A stretch of 34,330 bases of DNA from Alphaproteobacteria bacterium (GCA_009694025.1 SHVZ01000034.1:1-34330), one strand, 5' to 3'; shown: positions 20,427 through 32,994, numbered from the stretch's first letter. Notes: generated from the letters alone by a model not told the origin. Numbers and translations are program-made.

Positions 20427-21407
20427 ATGCCGGTTGAGCAGCGCGAAGTCGCCGCCGAGGAGGTCGATCTCCGCCTCGACCGCTGGTTCAAGCGCCACTT
20501 CCCGACCCTCGGCCACGGCCGGCTCGAGAAGCTGTTGCGCACCGGCCAGGTCAGGGTCGACGGCAAGCGGGTGAAGGCCGGCCAGCGCCTGGAGCCCGGG
20601 CAGGTGGTGCGGGTGCCGCCGCTCGACATCGAGGCGCCGGCGCCGAAGCGGGAGCCGTCTGCCGTCGAAGAGCGCGAGGCCAAGGATCTCCGCGCCCGCG
20701 TCCTCCACAAGGACGCGGAGATCCTGGTCATCGACAAGCCGGCGGGGCTCGCCGTCCAGGGCGGCACCGGCACCGACCGGCATCTCGACGGGCTCCTCGA
20801 GGCGCTCCGCTTCGAGGCCAAGGAGCGGCCGCGCCTCGTCCATCGACTCGACCGCGACACCTCCGGCGTGCTCGTGCTGGCGCGGACCGCCGAGGCGGCG
20901 CGCTGGCTCGGCGAGGCCTTCAAGAGCCGCGACGCCGACAAGGTCTATTGGGCGGTGGTGGCGGGTGTGCCGAAGCCGCGCCAGGGCCGCATCGACTTGA
21001 AGCTCGCCAAGCTGCCGGGCAAGAGCGGCGAGCGCGTGGCGGTCGACGCACGCGAGGGCAAGCACGCCGTCACCGACTTCGCCGTGGTCGAGGAGGTGAA
21101 GGGGATCGCCGCCTGGGTCGCGCTGAAGCCGCTGACCGGCCGTACCCACCAGCTTCGTGCGCACCTGCAAGCGATCGGCCACCCGATCCTCGGCGACGGC
21201 AAGTACGGCGGCAAGGCCGCCCACCTCGACCTGCCGGACGCGCCGAAGCAGCTCCAGCTCCATGCCCGCTCGATCGCGCTCAAGCGGCCGAACGGCCGCG
21301 TGCTCAAGGTCGAGGCGCCGCTGCCGCCGCATCTGCGTTCGACCTGGGCCGCTTTCGGCTTCTCCGCCCGCCCCGACCGCGATCCCTTCGGCGGCGAGAG
21401 GCCATGA
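20427..21407 (+). CDS. rluC: RluC-type 23S rRNA pseudouridine synthase
   Basis: The 326-residue product has an N-terminal S4 RNA-binding domain (about residues 12-70, with RLDRWFKRHFP and LEKLLRTGQVRVDGKR) and a RluA-family catalytic domain. HRLDRDTSG at 139-147 contains the catalytic aspartate (Asp142); LTGRTHQLRAHLQAIGHPI is also diagnostic. E. coli RluC modifies 23S rRNA at 955, 2504 and 2580; the target here is inferred from domain layout, and RluD-like specificity is possible. The gene overlaps the HAD phosphatase start (ATGA). Confidence 0.88.
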   Translation: MPVEQREVAAEEVDLRLDRWFKRHFPTLGHGRLEKLLRTGQVRVDGKRVKAGQRLEPGQVVRVPPLDIEAPAPKREPSAVEEREAKDLRARVLHKDAEILVIDKPAGLAVQGGTGTDRHLDGLLEALRFEAKERPRLVHRLDRDTSGVLVLARTAEAARWLGEAFKSRDADKVYWAVVAGVPKPRQGRIDLKLAKLPGKSGERVAVDAREGKHAVTDFAVVEEVKGIAAWVALKPLTGRTHQLRAHLQAIGHPILGDGKYGGKAAHLDLPDAPKQLQLHARSIALKRPNGRVLKVEAPLPPHLRSTWAAFGFSARPDRDPFGGERP

Positions 21408-22072
21408 GGCGACTCCGGCTCGCGGTCTTCGACTGCGACGGGACGCTGGTCGACAGCCAGGCGGCGATCGTCCGCATCATGGGCGAGGCCTTCGCCGCCG
21501 AGGGCCTCCCGGCACCCGCCGACCACGCCATCCGCCGGACCATTGGCCTGCCGCTCGCCGACGCGATGGCGCTCCTGGCCCCCGATGCCGAGGCCGTCCG
21601 TATCCGTCGCCTGGCCGAGGGTTACCGCGACATCGCCCGAACCCTGCAGCATGACCCCGACCACCACGAGCCGCTATTCGACGGAGTGCGGGACGCCCTC
21701 GATCGCCTGGCGCGGTCGGGGTGGATGCTGGCGGTTGCCACCGGCAAGGGCCGGCGCGGCCTCATCGCCACCTTGACCCGCCACGACATGCTCGAGCGTT
21801 TCCTCTCGCTCCATACCGCCGATGACGGACCGGGCAAGCCCGATCCGACCATGCTCCGCAACGCCATGGCGTTCGCCGGGGCCGCTCCCGCCGACACGGT
21901 GATGATCGGCGATACCAGCTTCGACATGCGGATGGCCACCAACGCGGGCGCCCGCGGCCTCGGCGTCGCCTGGGGCTATCATCCGCGCGAGGAGCTGATG
22001 GCATCGGGCGCCGAGGCGGTCGCCGACACCTACGCTCATCTCGCCGAGCTCTTGCTGCGGGAGCCGGCGTGA
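21404..22072 (+). CDS. HAD-superfamily hydrolase, phosphoglycolate phosphatase-like
   Basis: A 222-residue class I HAD enzyme. Motif I is FDCDGTLVDS, with nucleophile Asp10 and acid/base Asp12; motif II Thr lies in VATGKG; motif III Lys in GKPDP; motif IV in MIGDTSFDMRMA. An alpha-helical cap lies between motifs I and II. Gph-type phosphatases look like this, but substrate cannot be inferred. The ATG at 21404 overlaps the rluC stop; the next gene overlaps as GTGA. rluC-HAD-ATP12 is a recurrent alphaproteobacterial trio. Confidence 0.9.
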   Translation: MRRLRLAVFDCDGTLVDSQAAIVRIMGEAFAAEGLPAPADHAIRRTIGLPLADAMALLAPDAEAVRIRRLAEGYRDIARTLQHDPDHHEPLFDGVRDALDRLARSGWMLAVATGKGRRGLIATLTRHDMLERFLSLHTADDGPGKPDPTMLRNAMAFAGAAPADTVMIGDTSFDMRMATNAGARGLGVAWGYHPREELMASGAEAVADTYAHLAELLLREPA

Positions 22073-22770
22073 AACGCACGTACAAGACGGTCGAGGTGAC
22101 CGATAGCGGCGATGGTTACGGCGTCGTCCTCGACGGCAAGCCGATGCGCACGCCCGCCGGCAATCGGCTCGAGGTGCGGACGCGGCCGCTCGCCGAGGCC
22201 GTCGCCGAGGAATGGCGGGCGCAGGGCGGCACCATCCGCCCGCTGACCATGCCGATGACCCGGTTCGTCGCGACCGCCCTCGACCGTATTGCCGCCGAGC
22301 GGCCGCGCATCGCCGGCGATCTCGCGGCCTTCGCCGCGAGCGATCTCCTCTGCCACTTCGCCGAACGGCCGGAGGAGCTGGCCGAGCGCCAGCGCCGGGA
22401 GTGGCAGCCCTTGCTCGACTGGTCAGCCGAGGCCCTGGGCGCCTGCTTCGTGACCGCCTCCGGCGTCATGCCCACGGCCCAGCCGGCCAAGACGCTGGCG
22501 GCGATTCGGGCCCAGGTCGACGAGCTCGACAACCTGGAGCTGGCCGCCGTCCAGACATTGGCCCAGGGGACCGGGTCGATCGTGCTGGCCTTCGCCGTCT
22601 TCGACGGACACATCGGCTGGGAGGAAGCGCACCGTCTCTCCCGGCTCGACGAGGATCACCAGATCGAGCGCTGGGGCGAGGACCCGGAGGCCGCGGCCAG
22701 GCGCGAGGGCATGCATGCCGATCTCGGCGATGCCGCCCGCCTCCTCTCGCTGGTACGGGTTCGCCATTGA
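22069..22770 (+). CDS. F1-ATPase assembly chaperone, ATP12 family
   Basis: The 233-residue sequence matches ATP12: an N-terminal beta domain with VVLDGKPMRTPAGNRL (about 19-34), LAEAVAEEWRAQGG, the conserved MPMTRFVATALDR, and a C-terminal helical domain with TGSIVLAFAV. Mitochondrial ATP12 shields the F1 alpha subunit before assembly; a corresponding role in alphaproteobacteria is inferred. GTG at 22069 overlaps the HAD stop. ATP12 is limited to alphaproteobacteria and mitochondria, so this gene is a good marker for the origin of the window. Confidence 0.93.
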   Translation: MKRTYKTVEVTDSGDGYGVVLDGKPMRTPAGNRLEVRTRPLAEAVAEEWRAQGGTIRPLTMPMTRFVATALDRIAAERPRIAGDLAAFAASDLLCHFAERPEELAERQRREWQPLLDWSAEALGACFVTASGVMPTAQPAKTLAAIRAQVDELDNLELAAVQTLAQGTGSIVLAFAVFDGHIGWEEAHRLSRLDEDHQIERWGEDPEAAARREGMHADLGDAARLLSLVRVRH

Positions 22771-22809
22771 TGCTATCCGGAAAGACCTGAACAGGTACGT
22801 GGGGGCGCG

Positions 22810-24342
22810 ATGCAGGACATCCTCCGCCGGCTCGAGGAGAAGCGCGCCCAGGCGCGCGAGGGCGGTGGCGCTCGACGCGTCGAAGCCCAGCACGCCAAGG
22901 GCAAGCTGACGGCGCGCGAGCGGCTCGACCTCCTGTTCGACGCCGGCTCCTTCGAGGAATGGGACATGTTTGTCGAGCACCGCTCGACGGATTTCGGCAT
23001 GGACAAGCAGCGCATTCCCGGCGACGGCGTCGTCACCGGCTTCGGCACCGTCAACGGCCGGCTGGTCTTCGCCTTCAGCCAGGACTTCACCGTCTTCGGC
23101 GGCTCGCTCTCGGAGGCCCACGCCGAGAAGATCTGCAAGGTCATGGACAAGGCGCTCCAGGTCGGCGCCCCGGTGGTTGGCCTGAACGACTCCGGCGGCG
23201 CCCGCATCCAGGAGGGCGTCGCCTCGCTCGCCGGATACGCCGAGGTGTTCCAGCGGAACGTCATCGCCTCGGGCGTGGTGCCGCAGGTCTCGCTGATCAT
23301 GGGGCCGTGCGCAGGCGGTGCCGTCTATTCGCCGGCGATGACCGACTTCATCTTCATGGTGAAGGACTCCTCCTACATGTTCGTCACCGGGCCCGACGTG
23401 GTGAAGACCGTCACCCACGAGACGGTGACCCACGAGGAGCTGGGCGGAGCGGTCACCCATTCGACGCGGTCGGGCGTCGCCGATCTCGCTTTCGAGAACG
23501 ACGTCGAGGCACTGCTGCAGCTCCGCCGCTTCCTCGACTTCCTGCCGACCTCCAACCGGGCGAGGCCGCCGGTCAGGCCGACCGCCGATTCCGCCGACCG
23601 GGCCGATGAGGCGCTGGACACGCTGGTTCCCGCCAACCCGAACAAGCCCTACGACATGAAGGAGCTGATCCTGAAGGTCGTCGACGAGGGCGACTTCTTC
23701 GAGCTTCAGCCGGGCTATGCCGGCAACATCGTCATCGGCTTCGGACGCATGGCCGGCCAGAGCATCGGCATCGTCGCCAACCAGCCGATGGTGCTGGCGG
23801 GGTGTCTCGATATCGACTCGGCCAGGAAGGCGGCCCGTTTCGTCCGCTTCTGCGACGCCTTCAACATCCCGATCGTCACCTTCGTCGACGTGCCGGGCTT
23901 CCTTCCGGGGACGGCGCAGGAATACGGCGGCATCATCAAGCACGGGGCCAAGCTGTTGTTCGCCTACGCCGAGGCGACGGTGCCGAAGGTGACGGTGATC
24001 ACGCGGAAGGCCTATGGCGGCGCCTACGACGTCATGAGCTCGAAGCATCTCCGCGGCGACGTCAACTACGCCTGGCCGACCGCCGAGATCGCGGTGATGG
24101 GGCCGAAGGGCGCGGTCGAGATCATCTTCCGCGCCGACATCGGCGATCCCGCCAAGATCGAGGCCAGGACCGAGGAGTACCGCGAGAAGTTCGCCAATCC
24201 CTTCGTCGCCGGGCACCGGGGATTCATCGACGACGTGATCATGCCGCACTCGACGCGCCGGCGGATCTGCCGCTCGCTCGCCATGCTCCGGGACAAGAAG
24301 ATCGAGGACCCGTGGCGGAAGCATCGCAACATTCCGCTCTAG
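22810..24342 (+). CDS. pccB: Propionyl-CoA carboxylase, beta (carboxyltransferase) subunit
   Basis: A 510-residue acyl-CoA carboxyltransferase of two crotonase-like halves. The N-terminal half has [19 protein letters not shown] and [14 protein letters not shown] with a [12 protein letters not shown] oxyanion-hole segment. The C-terminal half has [36 protein letters not shown] and [17 protein letters not shown]. It transfers CO2 from biotin to propionyl-CoA, giving methylmalonyl-CoA. The partner, pccA, is downstream, separated by a 2TM gene and the REP/GIY-YIG insertion. Strict PccB versus a broader acyl-CoA carboxylase cannot be resolved beyond close resemblance. Confidence 0.93.
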   Translation: MQDILRRLEEKRAQAREGGGARRVEAQHAKGKLTARERLDLLFDAGSFEEWDMFVEHRSTDFGMDKQRIPGDGVVTGFGTVNGRLVFAFSQDFTVFGGSLSEAHAEKICKVMDKALQVGAPVVGLNDSGGARIQEGVASLAGYAEVFQRNVIASGVVPQVSLIMGPCAGGAVYSPAMTDFIFMVKDSSYMFVTGPDVVKTVTHETVTHEELGGAVTHSTRSGVADLAFENDVEALLQLRRFLDFLPTSNRARPPVRPTADSADRADEALDTLVPANPNKPYDMKELILKVVDEGDFFELQPGYAGNIVIGFGRMAGQSIGIVANQPMVLAGCLDIDSARKAARFVRFCDAFNIPIVTFVDVPGFLPGTAQEYGGIIKHGAKLLFAYAEATVPKVTVITRKAYGGAYDVMSSKHLRGDVNYAWPTAEIAVMGPKGAVEIIFRADIGDPAKIEARTEEYREKFANPFVAGHRGFIDDVIMPHSTRRRICRSLAMLRDKKIEDPWRKHRNIPL

Positions 24343-24530
24343 CCGCCCGGCGGCTGCGCGGCTTCAAGCTGCACCTGCTGGCCTATGCGGCGGCGATGGT
24401 CGCGCTGATCGTCGTCCACGTGATCGTTCAGCCGGAGCAGCCATGGTTCGTGCTGCCGCTGGTGGCCTGGGGCGCACCGCTCGCCCTCCACTGCGCCTAT
24501 GCGATGGGGTTGTTCGGGGGTGGGAGATGA
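24312..24530 (+). CDS. Small 2TM-domain protein
   Basis: A 72-residue protein with two hydrophobic helices (about residues 22-40 and 46-66). Sequence resembles the 2TM domain pattern: a basic [17 protein letters not shown] first segment, then [17 protein letters not shown]. Function unknown; this domain in other proteins is often a membrane anchor. The most likely start is GTG at 24312, giving a 31-base overlap with pccB; there is no suitable ATG upstream of the first helix. Its place between pccB and pccA suggests co-expression with the carboxylase, not a proven link. Confidence 0.65.
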   Translation: MAEASQHSALAARRLRGFKLHLLAYAAAMVALIVVHVIVQPEQPWFVLPLVAWGAPLALHCAYAMGLFGGGR

Positions 24531-24547
24531 TGCCCGCCGAGTCTGCG

Positions 24548-24578
24548 CCCTCACCCTTCGACAGGCTTAGGATGAGGG
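24548..24578 (+). repeat. REP-like palindromic element, left copy
   Basis: CCCTCA (24548-24553) pairs with TGAGGG (24573-24578); between them lies TTCGACAGGCTTAGGATGAGG-type sequence. It matches, from memory, a REP motif widely scattered in alphaproteobacterial genomes, seen in reverse in the right copy. Confidence 0.8.
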
Positions 24579-24639
24579 CTGCTGGCGGACCGAGTGCGTC
24601 GTCGGCGATCGTCGAAAAGGACTTTGCCCTATCAACCGA

Positions 24640-24670
24640 CCTCATCCTGAGCTTGTCGAAGGGTGTGGGC
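24640..24670 (-). repeat. REP-like palindromic element, right copy (inverted)
   Basis: The 24 bases at 24640-24663 are the reverse complement of 24554-24577 with two mismatches. The two copies face each other across 62 bases, an arrangement resembling a REPIN/BIME, and could fold into one long hairpin in RNA or cruciform DNA. Confidence 0.85.
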
Positions 24671-24687
24671 GTGCGCACGATCGGACC

Positions 24688-25040
24688 ATGAGCGCCTTTG
24701 TCTACATGCTCCGCTGCTCCGACGGCAGTTACTATGTCGGCTCCACCCGCAAGGGCCTCGAGGGCCGCGGCGCGGAACACAATGAGGGTCTCTATGGCGG
24801 GTACACGAAGGCACGCCGCCCGGTCGAGCTTGTCTTCCAGCAATCATTCGATCGAATAGAGGACGCCATCGCGGCCAAACGCCAGATCAAAGGCTGGAGC
24901 CGCGCCAAGAATGAAGCGCTGGTGCGGGGAGACTGGGACCGGCTGCGACACCTCGCGGCGTCCTCATTCGTCGAAGCGGCGAAGTCGACTTCGCCGGAGC
25001 CCAGGATGAGGACGACTGAAAAGGTGTCAGGAGAAAAAGC

Positions 25041-25044
<4 letters not shown>
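24688..25044 (+). CDS. Small GIY-YIG domain protein with an altered catalytic site
   Basis: The 118-residue product has the GIY-YIG fold layout of the YhbQ/UPF0213-like group: VYMLRC and YYVGST (residues 5-20), Arg27 and the EH pair at 30-31, GYTKARRPVELVF, and KRQIKGWSRAKNEALV (64-79). Homologues I recall have Glu where this protein has Lys64 (E-RQ-I-K to K-RQ-I-K), the position of the metal-binding glutamate, so nuclease activity may be lost. The last 25 or so residues look unlike the family and come from REP-like DNA. The gene is flanked by REP elements and lies between pccB and pccA. No clear Shine-Dalgarno precedes the ATG. The stop overlaps the pccA start by four bases (GTGA). Confidence 0.8.
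24959..25014 (+). repeat. Degenerate REP-like palindrome inside the 3' end of the GIY-YIG gene
   Basis: CGTCCTCAT (24959-24967) and ATGAGGACG (25006-25014) are perfectly complementary. Between them is a 20-base perfect palindrome at 24977-24996 (CGGCGAAGTC and GACTTCGCCG). The right arm, 24989-25011, resembles the left REP copy (CTTCG... CAGGATGAGG) with a one-base insertion. A third, decayed member of the same repeat family is the simplest reading. Confidence 0.6.
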
Positions 25045-27043
<1,999 letters not shown>

Positions 27044-27047
<4 letters not shown>

Positions 27048-27328
27048 ACGATCGCGTCGTCGTGCGTGTCCGCATCGAGGGGCGCGTCCAGGGCGTATGG
27101 TACCGGGGCTGGACGGTCGAGGAGGCGGCGCGTCTGGGCCTCGACGGCTGGGTCCGCAACCGCGCGGACGGGTCGGTCGAGGCGGTCTTCGCTGGGCCCC
27201 GGGAGGCCGTCGACGCCATGGTTGCCGCCTGCCACAGAGGCCCGCCTTCGGCCTGGGTCGAGCGGGTGGAGATCGCGGCGGTGCCCGACACACCGCCTCA
27301 GGGCTTCGTCCAACGGCCGACGGGCTAG
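27044..27328 (+). CDS. acyP: Acylphosphatase
   Basis: A 94-residue acylphosphatase, which hydrolyses the carboxyl-phosphate bond of acyl phosphates. The signature [14 protein letters not shown] (10-23) holds the phosphate-binding loop and catalytic Arg21; [15 protein letters not shown] (35-49) holds Asn39. GTG at 27044 overlaps the pccA stop. The TAG stop shares three bases with the lipB stop on the other strand. A role in the carboxylase pathway is not implied by the family; carboxyphosphate is an intermediate of biotin carboxylases, but a link would be speculation. Confidence 0.93.
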
Positions 27329-28011
27329 CGGCGCCCGAAGCTGCCGTCGGGGCCGAACACTTCGTCGAAGGCGGACCTGAGGGCCACGTCCAGGTCCGCC
27401 ATGGTCGCCGGGATGCCCAGGTCGACCAGCGACGTCACCCCGTGTGCCGAGATGCCGCAGGGGACGATGCCGCCGAAATGGGAGAGGTCGGGCTCGACGT
27501 TGAGGGCGAGGCCATGGAAGGCGACCCAGCGACGCACGCGGACGCCGATGGCGCCGATCTTGTCCTCGACCCAGGGCGTGTTGCGGTCGGTCCGCCGGAC
27601 CCAGAGGCCGACGCGGTCGGTCCTGGTCTCGGCCTCGACCCCGAGGCGGGCCAGCGCGCGGATCGCCCATTCCTCGAGCGCATGGACGTAAGCCCGGACA
27701 TCCGGCCTCCGGCGCTTCAGGTCCAGCATCACATAGGCCACCCGCTGGCCGGGCCCATGGTAGGTGTAGCGGCCGCCCCGGCCGGCCTCGAACACCGGGA
27801 AACGCGGGTCCAGCAGCTCGCGAGGATCGGCGGAGGTACCGGCGGTGTAGAGCGGCGGGTGCTCGATCAGCCACACCAGCTCCCGGGCGGTCCCGGCGCG
27901 GATGGCCTCGACCCGCTCGTCCATCCGGGCGATCGCCTGCGGATAGGGGACCGGACGGACCTCCTCCCGCCACTCCAGGCCGATTTCCGTGGTTGTCGCC
28001 GCTTGATCCAT
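27325..28011 (-). CDS. lipB: Octanoyl-[acyl-carrier-protein]:protein N-octanoyltransferase
   Basis: The 228-residue LipB transfers octanoyl from ACP to lipoyl domains of pyruvate and 2-oxoglutarate dehydrogenases and the glycine cleavage system; LipA then adds sulfur. The family signature [20 protein letters not shown] (78-97) is intact, as are the catalytic Lys151 (KIGAIGVR) and Cys185 ([11 protein letters not shown]). The ATG at 28011 gives the expected start; the longer open frame to 28200 would run through the tRNA. It is the only minus-strand gene recognised in the window, convergent with acyP with the stops overlapping in CTAG. No clear promoter was identified. Confidence 0.95.
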   Translation of the reverse strand: MDQAATTTEIGLEWREEVRPVPYPQAIARMDERVEAIRAGTARELVWLIEHPPLYTAGTSADPRELLDPRFPVFEAGRGGRYTYHGPGQRVAYVMLDLKRRRPDVRAYVHALEEWAIRALARLGVEAETRTDRVGLWVRRTDRNTPWVEDKIGAIGVRVRRWVAFHGLALNVEPDLSHFGGIVPCGISAHGVTSLVDLGIPATMADLDVALRSAFDEVFGPDGSFGRR

Positions 28012-28088
28012 GGATCGCGATTTGCTATTCCCGGCGGGCGTTCTTGGCAAGGACCGGATGCCCATCCCGGCCTCGCTTCCCACGAAAT

Positions 28089-28175
28089 GCGGTCGTGGCG
28101 GAACTGGTAGACGCGCAGCGTTGAGGTCGCTGTGGGGGCAACCCTGTGGAAGTTCGAGTCTTCTCGACCGCACCA
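28089..28175 (+). tRNA. tRNA-Leu (anticodon GAG)
   Basis: Acceptor stem GCGGTCG (28089-28095) pairs with CGACCGC (28165-28171), followed by discriminator A and encoded CCA. The D-arm is GCG-GAACTGGTAGA-CGC, the anticodon stem CAGCG/CGCTG holds the loop TTGAGGT with anticodon GAG, and the T arm is GGAAG-TTCGAGT-CTTCT. The long variable arm confirms a class II tRNA, Leu here. Reads CTC/CTT codons. Confidence 0.96.
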
Positions 28176-28180
28176 TAGTA

Positions 28181-28219
28181 CGAAAGGCCCGCCGAGCCAT
28201 CGAGCGGGCCTTTCGTTTA
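28181..28219 (+). terminator. Intrinsic terminator after tRNA-Leu
   Basis: CGAAAGGCCCGC (28181-28192) and GCGGGCCTTTCG (28204-28215) form a perfect 12-base-pair stem with an 11-base loop, followed by TTT. It lies 5 bases past the tRNA CCA end. Confidence 0.85.
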
Positions 28220-28265
28220 AGATCGGTACGACGATAGCCCGGGGCAACGGGGGAGCGGGAGGGGC

Positions 28266-30554
<2,289 letters not shown>

Positions 30555-30558
30555 GGCG

Positions 30559-31962
30559 ATGACCGGGCGAACCGACGCGACCCTCGCCGACGGAGCCCGC
30601 CGACGCGCGTCGGAAGTGGCCCTCTACGGACTCACCCCGCCGATCGAGCGGGCGATCCTCGCCGCTGTCGATGCCGAGCGGCCGAACCAGATCCGGGGCC
30701 TCGTTCGGCCGTTGCACCCGGCTGACGTGGCCGACCTCCTGTCGCGGCTCGATCCGGATCGTCGGCGGGTGGTGATCGAGGCGATCCGCGGCCGCTTCGA
30801 CCCGGAAATCTTGCCCTATCTCGATGAGTCCGTGCGCGAGGACGTGTTCGAGGCGCTGGGGACTCGCGACGTCGCCGCGGCGCTGGCTGAGCTCGATTCC
30901 GACGATGCCGTCGACCTGATGACCGACCTCGACGAGGAGGAGCGGCGGCGCCTCCTCGCTGCGGTCCCGGCGGCCGAGCGCGTCGTCCTGGAGCAGGGGT
31001 TGACCTATCCGGAGTCCTCGGCGGGCCGCCTGATGCAGCGCGAGGTCGTCGCCGTGCCGAGCCACTGGACCGTCGGCCAGACCATCGACTTCATGCGGAC
31101 GCAAGAAGAGCTGCCGGAGATATTCCAGGAACTCTACGTCGTCTCCGCCGGCAATCACCTGGATGGGGTGATCCCGCTCTCGCGCCTGTTGCGCTCCAAG
31201 CGTCCGGTCAGGGTCGCCGACATCATGGCGGGCGAGCTTCATCCGGTCCCGCCGACCACCGACCAGGAGGAGGTGGCGCAGATGTTCCGGCGCTACGGCT
31301 TGGTCTCGACCCCGGTGGTCGGCGACACGGGGCAGCTCCTCGGCCGCATCACCGTCGACGACGTGGTCGACGTCATCGACGAGGAGGCCGAGGAGGACCT
31401 GCTGAAGCTCGGCGGCGTGTCGGAGTCGGATATCACCAGCAGCCTCCTGGAGACGGCGCGCTCGCGCTTCGTCTGGCTTCTGGTCAACTTGGTGACCGCC
31501 TTCATCGCCGCCTCGGTGATCGGGCTCTTTGAGGACACCATCGCCCAGGTGGTGGCCCTAGCCGTGCTCGCCCCGATCGTCGCTTCGATGGGCGGCAATG
31601 CCGGGACCCAGTCGCTCACCGTCGCCGTTCGCGCGCTGGCCATGCGCGAGATCAGCCGGACCAACGCGATGCGCGTCATCGTCAAGGAGGTCGCGCTTGG
31701 CGTCATCAACGGCGCGATCTTCGGCCTCGTCGTCGGCCTCGTCGCCTGGGCCTGGTTCGGCAAGCCGATTCTCGGGCTCGTGATCGGCATGGCCTTGGTC
31801 CTGAACCTGATGGCGGCGGGCTTGGCCGGCATGACCATCCCCTTGATCCTGGAGCGCCTCGGGGTCGACCCGGCGGTCGCTTCCGGGGTATTCCTCACCA
31901 CCGTGACCGACGTCGTCGGCTTCTTCTCCTTCCTCGGACTCGCGACGTGGCTGATTCTGTAG
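30559..31962 (+). CDS. mgtE: Magnesium transporter MgtE
   Basis: A 467-residue MgtE channel. The cytoplasmic N domain (about 35-140) has LHPADVADLLSRLDPDRR and ELDSDDAVDLMTDLDEEERR; two CBS domains follow (about 150-270), then five transmembrane helices (300-467) with VVALAVLAPIVASMGGNAG and NAGTQSLTVAVRALA, the conserved ion pathway region. In studied members the N and CBS domains close the channel when magnesium is high. The ATG at 30559 is chosen; an in-frame ATG at 30520 lies within maeB and would add only non-family residues. No magnesium-sensing riboswitch fits in the 4-base gap before it. Overlaps the Rieske gene by 16 bases. Confidence 0.95.
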   Translation: MTGRTDATLADGARRRASEVALYGLTPPIERAILAAVDAERPNQIRGLVRPLHPADVADLLSRLDPDRRRVVIEAIRGRFDPEILPYLDESVREDVFEALGTRDVAAALAELDSDDAVDLMTDLDEEERRRLLAAVPAAERVVLEQGLTYPESSAGRLMQREVVAVPSHWTVGQTIDFMRTQEELPEIFQELYVVSAGNHLDGVIPLSRLLRSKRPVRVADIMAGELHPVPPTTDQEEVAQMFRRYGLVSTPVVGDTGQLLGRITVDDVVDVIDEEAEEDLLKLGGVSESDITSSLLETARSRFVWLLVNLVTAFIAASVIGLFEDTIAQVVALAVLAPIVASMGGNAGTQSLTVAVRALAMREISRTNAMRVIVKEVALGVINGAIFGLVVGLVAWAWFGKPILGLVIGMALVLNLMAAGLAGMTIPLILERLGVDPAVASGVFLTTVTDVVGFFSFLGLATWLIL

Positions 31963-32987
31963 ACGCCGGCTGGCTCCGCGACCTCTGGTACCTGGCGCTT
32001 TCCGGCCGCGAGGTCGGTCGCGGCCGCATGGTCGTCCGAACGCTCCTCGGCCAGCGCCTGCTGTTCGGCCGGACCAGCGAGGGCGAGGTTTTCTGCTTCA
32101 AGGACATCTGCCCGCATCGCGGCATCCCCTTGAGCTTCGGGCGGTTCGACGGACGCGAGGTCGAGTGCTGCTATCATGGCTGGCGCTTCGGTGCCGACGG
32201 CCGCTGCACCGCAATCCCGTCGCTGGCCGAGGGCCAAGCCTTCGAGCCCGGACGGATCAAGGCCGGGACCTATCCGGCCCGCGAGGTGCAGGGCAACATC
32301 TGGATCTTCGCCGGCGCCGATCCGTCGGGGGCGGCAGCGATCCCGCTGGTGCCGGATGTCGGCGACCTCCCCGCCGATCTCATGGAGGCACTGCCCTTCG
32401 GCTGCGCCATGGATCACGCCGTGGTCGGCCTGATGGATCCCGCGCATGGCCCCTTCGTCCATCGCGCCTGGTGGTGGCGCTCGGCCGGCTCGATCCACGA
32501 AAAGGCCAAGCGCTTCGTTCCGTCGGAGCTGGGTTTCACCATGGCCCGCCACCGCCCGTCATCGAACAGCCGGGCCTACCGGATCATCGGCGGGGCGCCG
32601 GAGACGGAAATCTCGTTCCGGCTGCCGGGCCTCAGGATCGAGCACATCCGGACCGGAAAGGTGGTCGTAGGCGCGCTGACCGCGGTCACGCCGGTGGACG
32701 CCAAGACCACCCAGATCCATCACTCGATCTGGTGGACGAACCCCTGGCTCTCGCTGATCCGGCCGCTGGTCCGCCCCTTCGTGCGCTCGTTCCTGAGGCA
32801 GGACGGGGACATCATGGCGATGCAGTCGCTCGGTCTCGCCGACGATCCGCCGCTGATGCTGATCGACGACGCCGATACCCAGGCCAAGTGGTACTACCGG
32901 CTGAAGAAGGAATGGGCGGCGAGCCGGGCCGAGGGCCGCGCCTTCGTCAACCCCGTGAAAGAACGAACCCTACGCTGGCGGAGCTGA
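31947..32987 (+). CDS. Rieske non-haem iron oxygenase, alpha-subunit type
   Basis: The 346-residue product has an N-terminal Rieske [2Fe-2S] domain, with Cys55-x-His57 (CPHRGIPL) and Cys74-x2-His77 (CCYHGW), then a catalytic domain with GLMDPAHGPFVH, giving mononuclear-iron ligands His167 and His172 after Asp164; the third acidic ligand is probably in RQDGDIMAMQ near residue 290. Such enzymes hydroxylate or demethylate aromatic or other hydrophobic compounds using an electron-transfer partner, which is not encoded nearby. The substrate cannot be inferred. GTG at 31947 gives the normal N-terminus and lies inside mgtE, overlapping it by 16 bases. Confidence 0.88.
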   Translation: MADSVDAGWLRDLWYLALSGREVGRGRMVVRTLLGQRLLFGRTSEGEVFCFKDICPHRGIPLSFGRFDGREVECCYHGWRFGADGRCTAIPSLAEGQAFEPGRIKAGTYPAREVQGNIWIFAGADPSGAAAIPLVPDVGDLPADLMEALPFGCAMDHAVVGLMDPAHGPFVHRAWWWRSAGSIHEKAKRFVPSELGFTMARHRPSSNSRAYRIIGGAPETEISFRLPGLRIEHIRTGKVVVGALTAVTPVDAKTTQIHHSIWWTNPWLSLIRPLVRPFVRSFLRQDGDIMAMQSLGLADDPPLMLIDDADTQAKWYYRLKKEWAASRAEGRAFVNPVKERTLRWRS

Positions 32988-32994
32988 AGGACCG

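Noticed and set aside
19524-21332. 602-codon minus-strand open frame opposite the RNase H-fold and rluC genes
   Set aside because: Shadow of two plus-strand genes whose own products have clear motifs.
22423-24324. 633-codon minus-strand open frame opposite pccB and ATP12
   Set aside because: Shadow of pccB; low-complexity His/Asp/Arg-rich product, no ribosome site and no family resemblance.
24443-24691. Short plus-strand frame and an antisense frame crossing the REP pair
   Set aside because: Their peptides (PFDRLRMR, LILSLSKG) are the stereotyped translation of the repeat itself and not of a gene.
28012-28088. Possible promoters for lipB (minus) and tRNA-Leu (plus) in the divergent gap
   Set aside because: Only weak partial hexamers such as TTGCCA with TAGCAA were found; not strong enough to annotate.
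28012-28200. Longer lipB reading frame extending upstream to 28200
   Set aside because: The extension passes through the tRNA-Leu gene and its residues have no LipB similarity; ATG at 28011 gives the family N-terminus.
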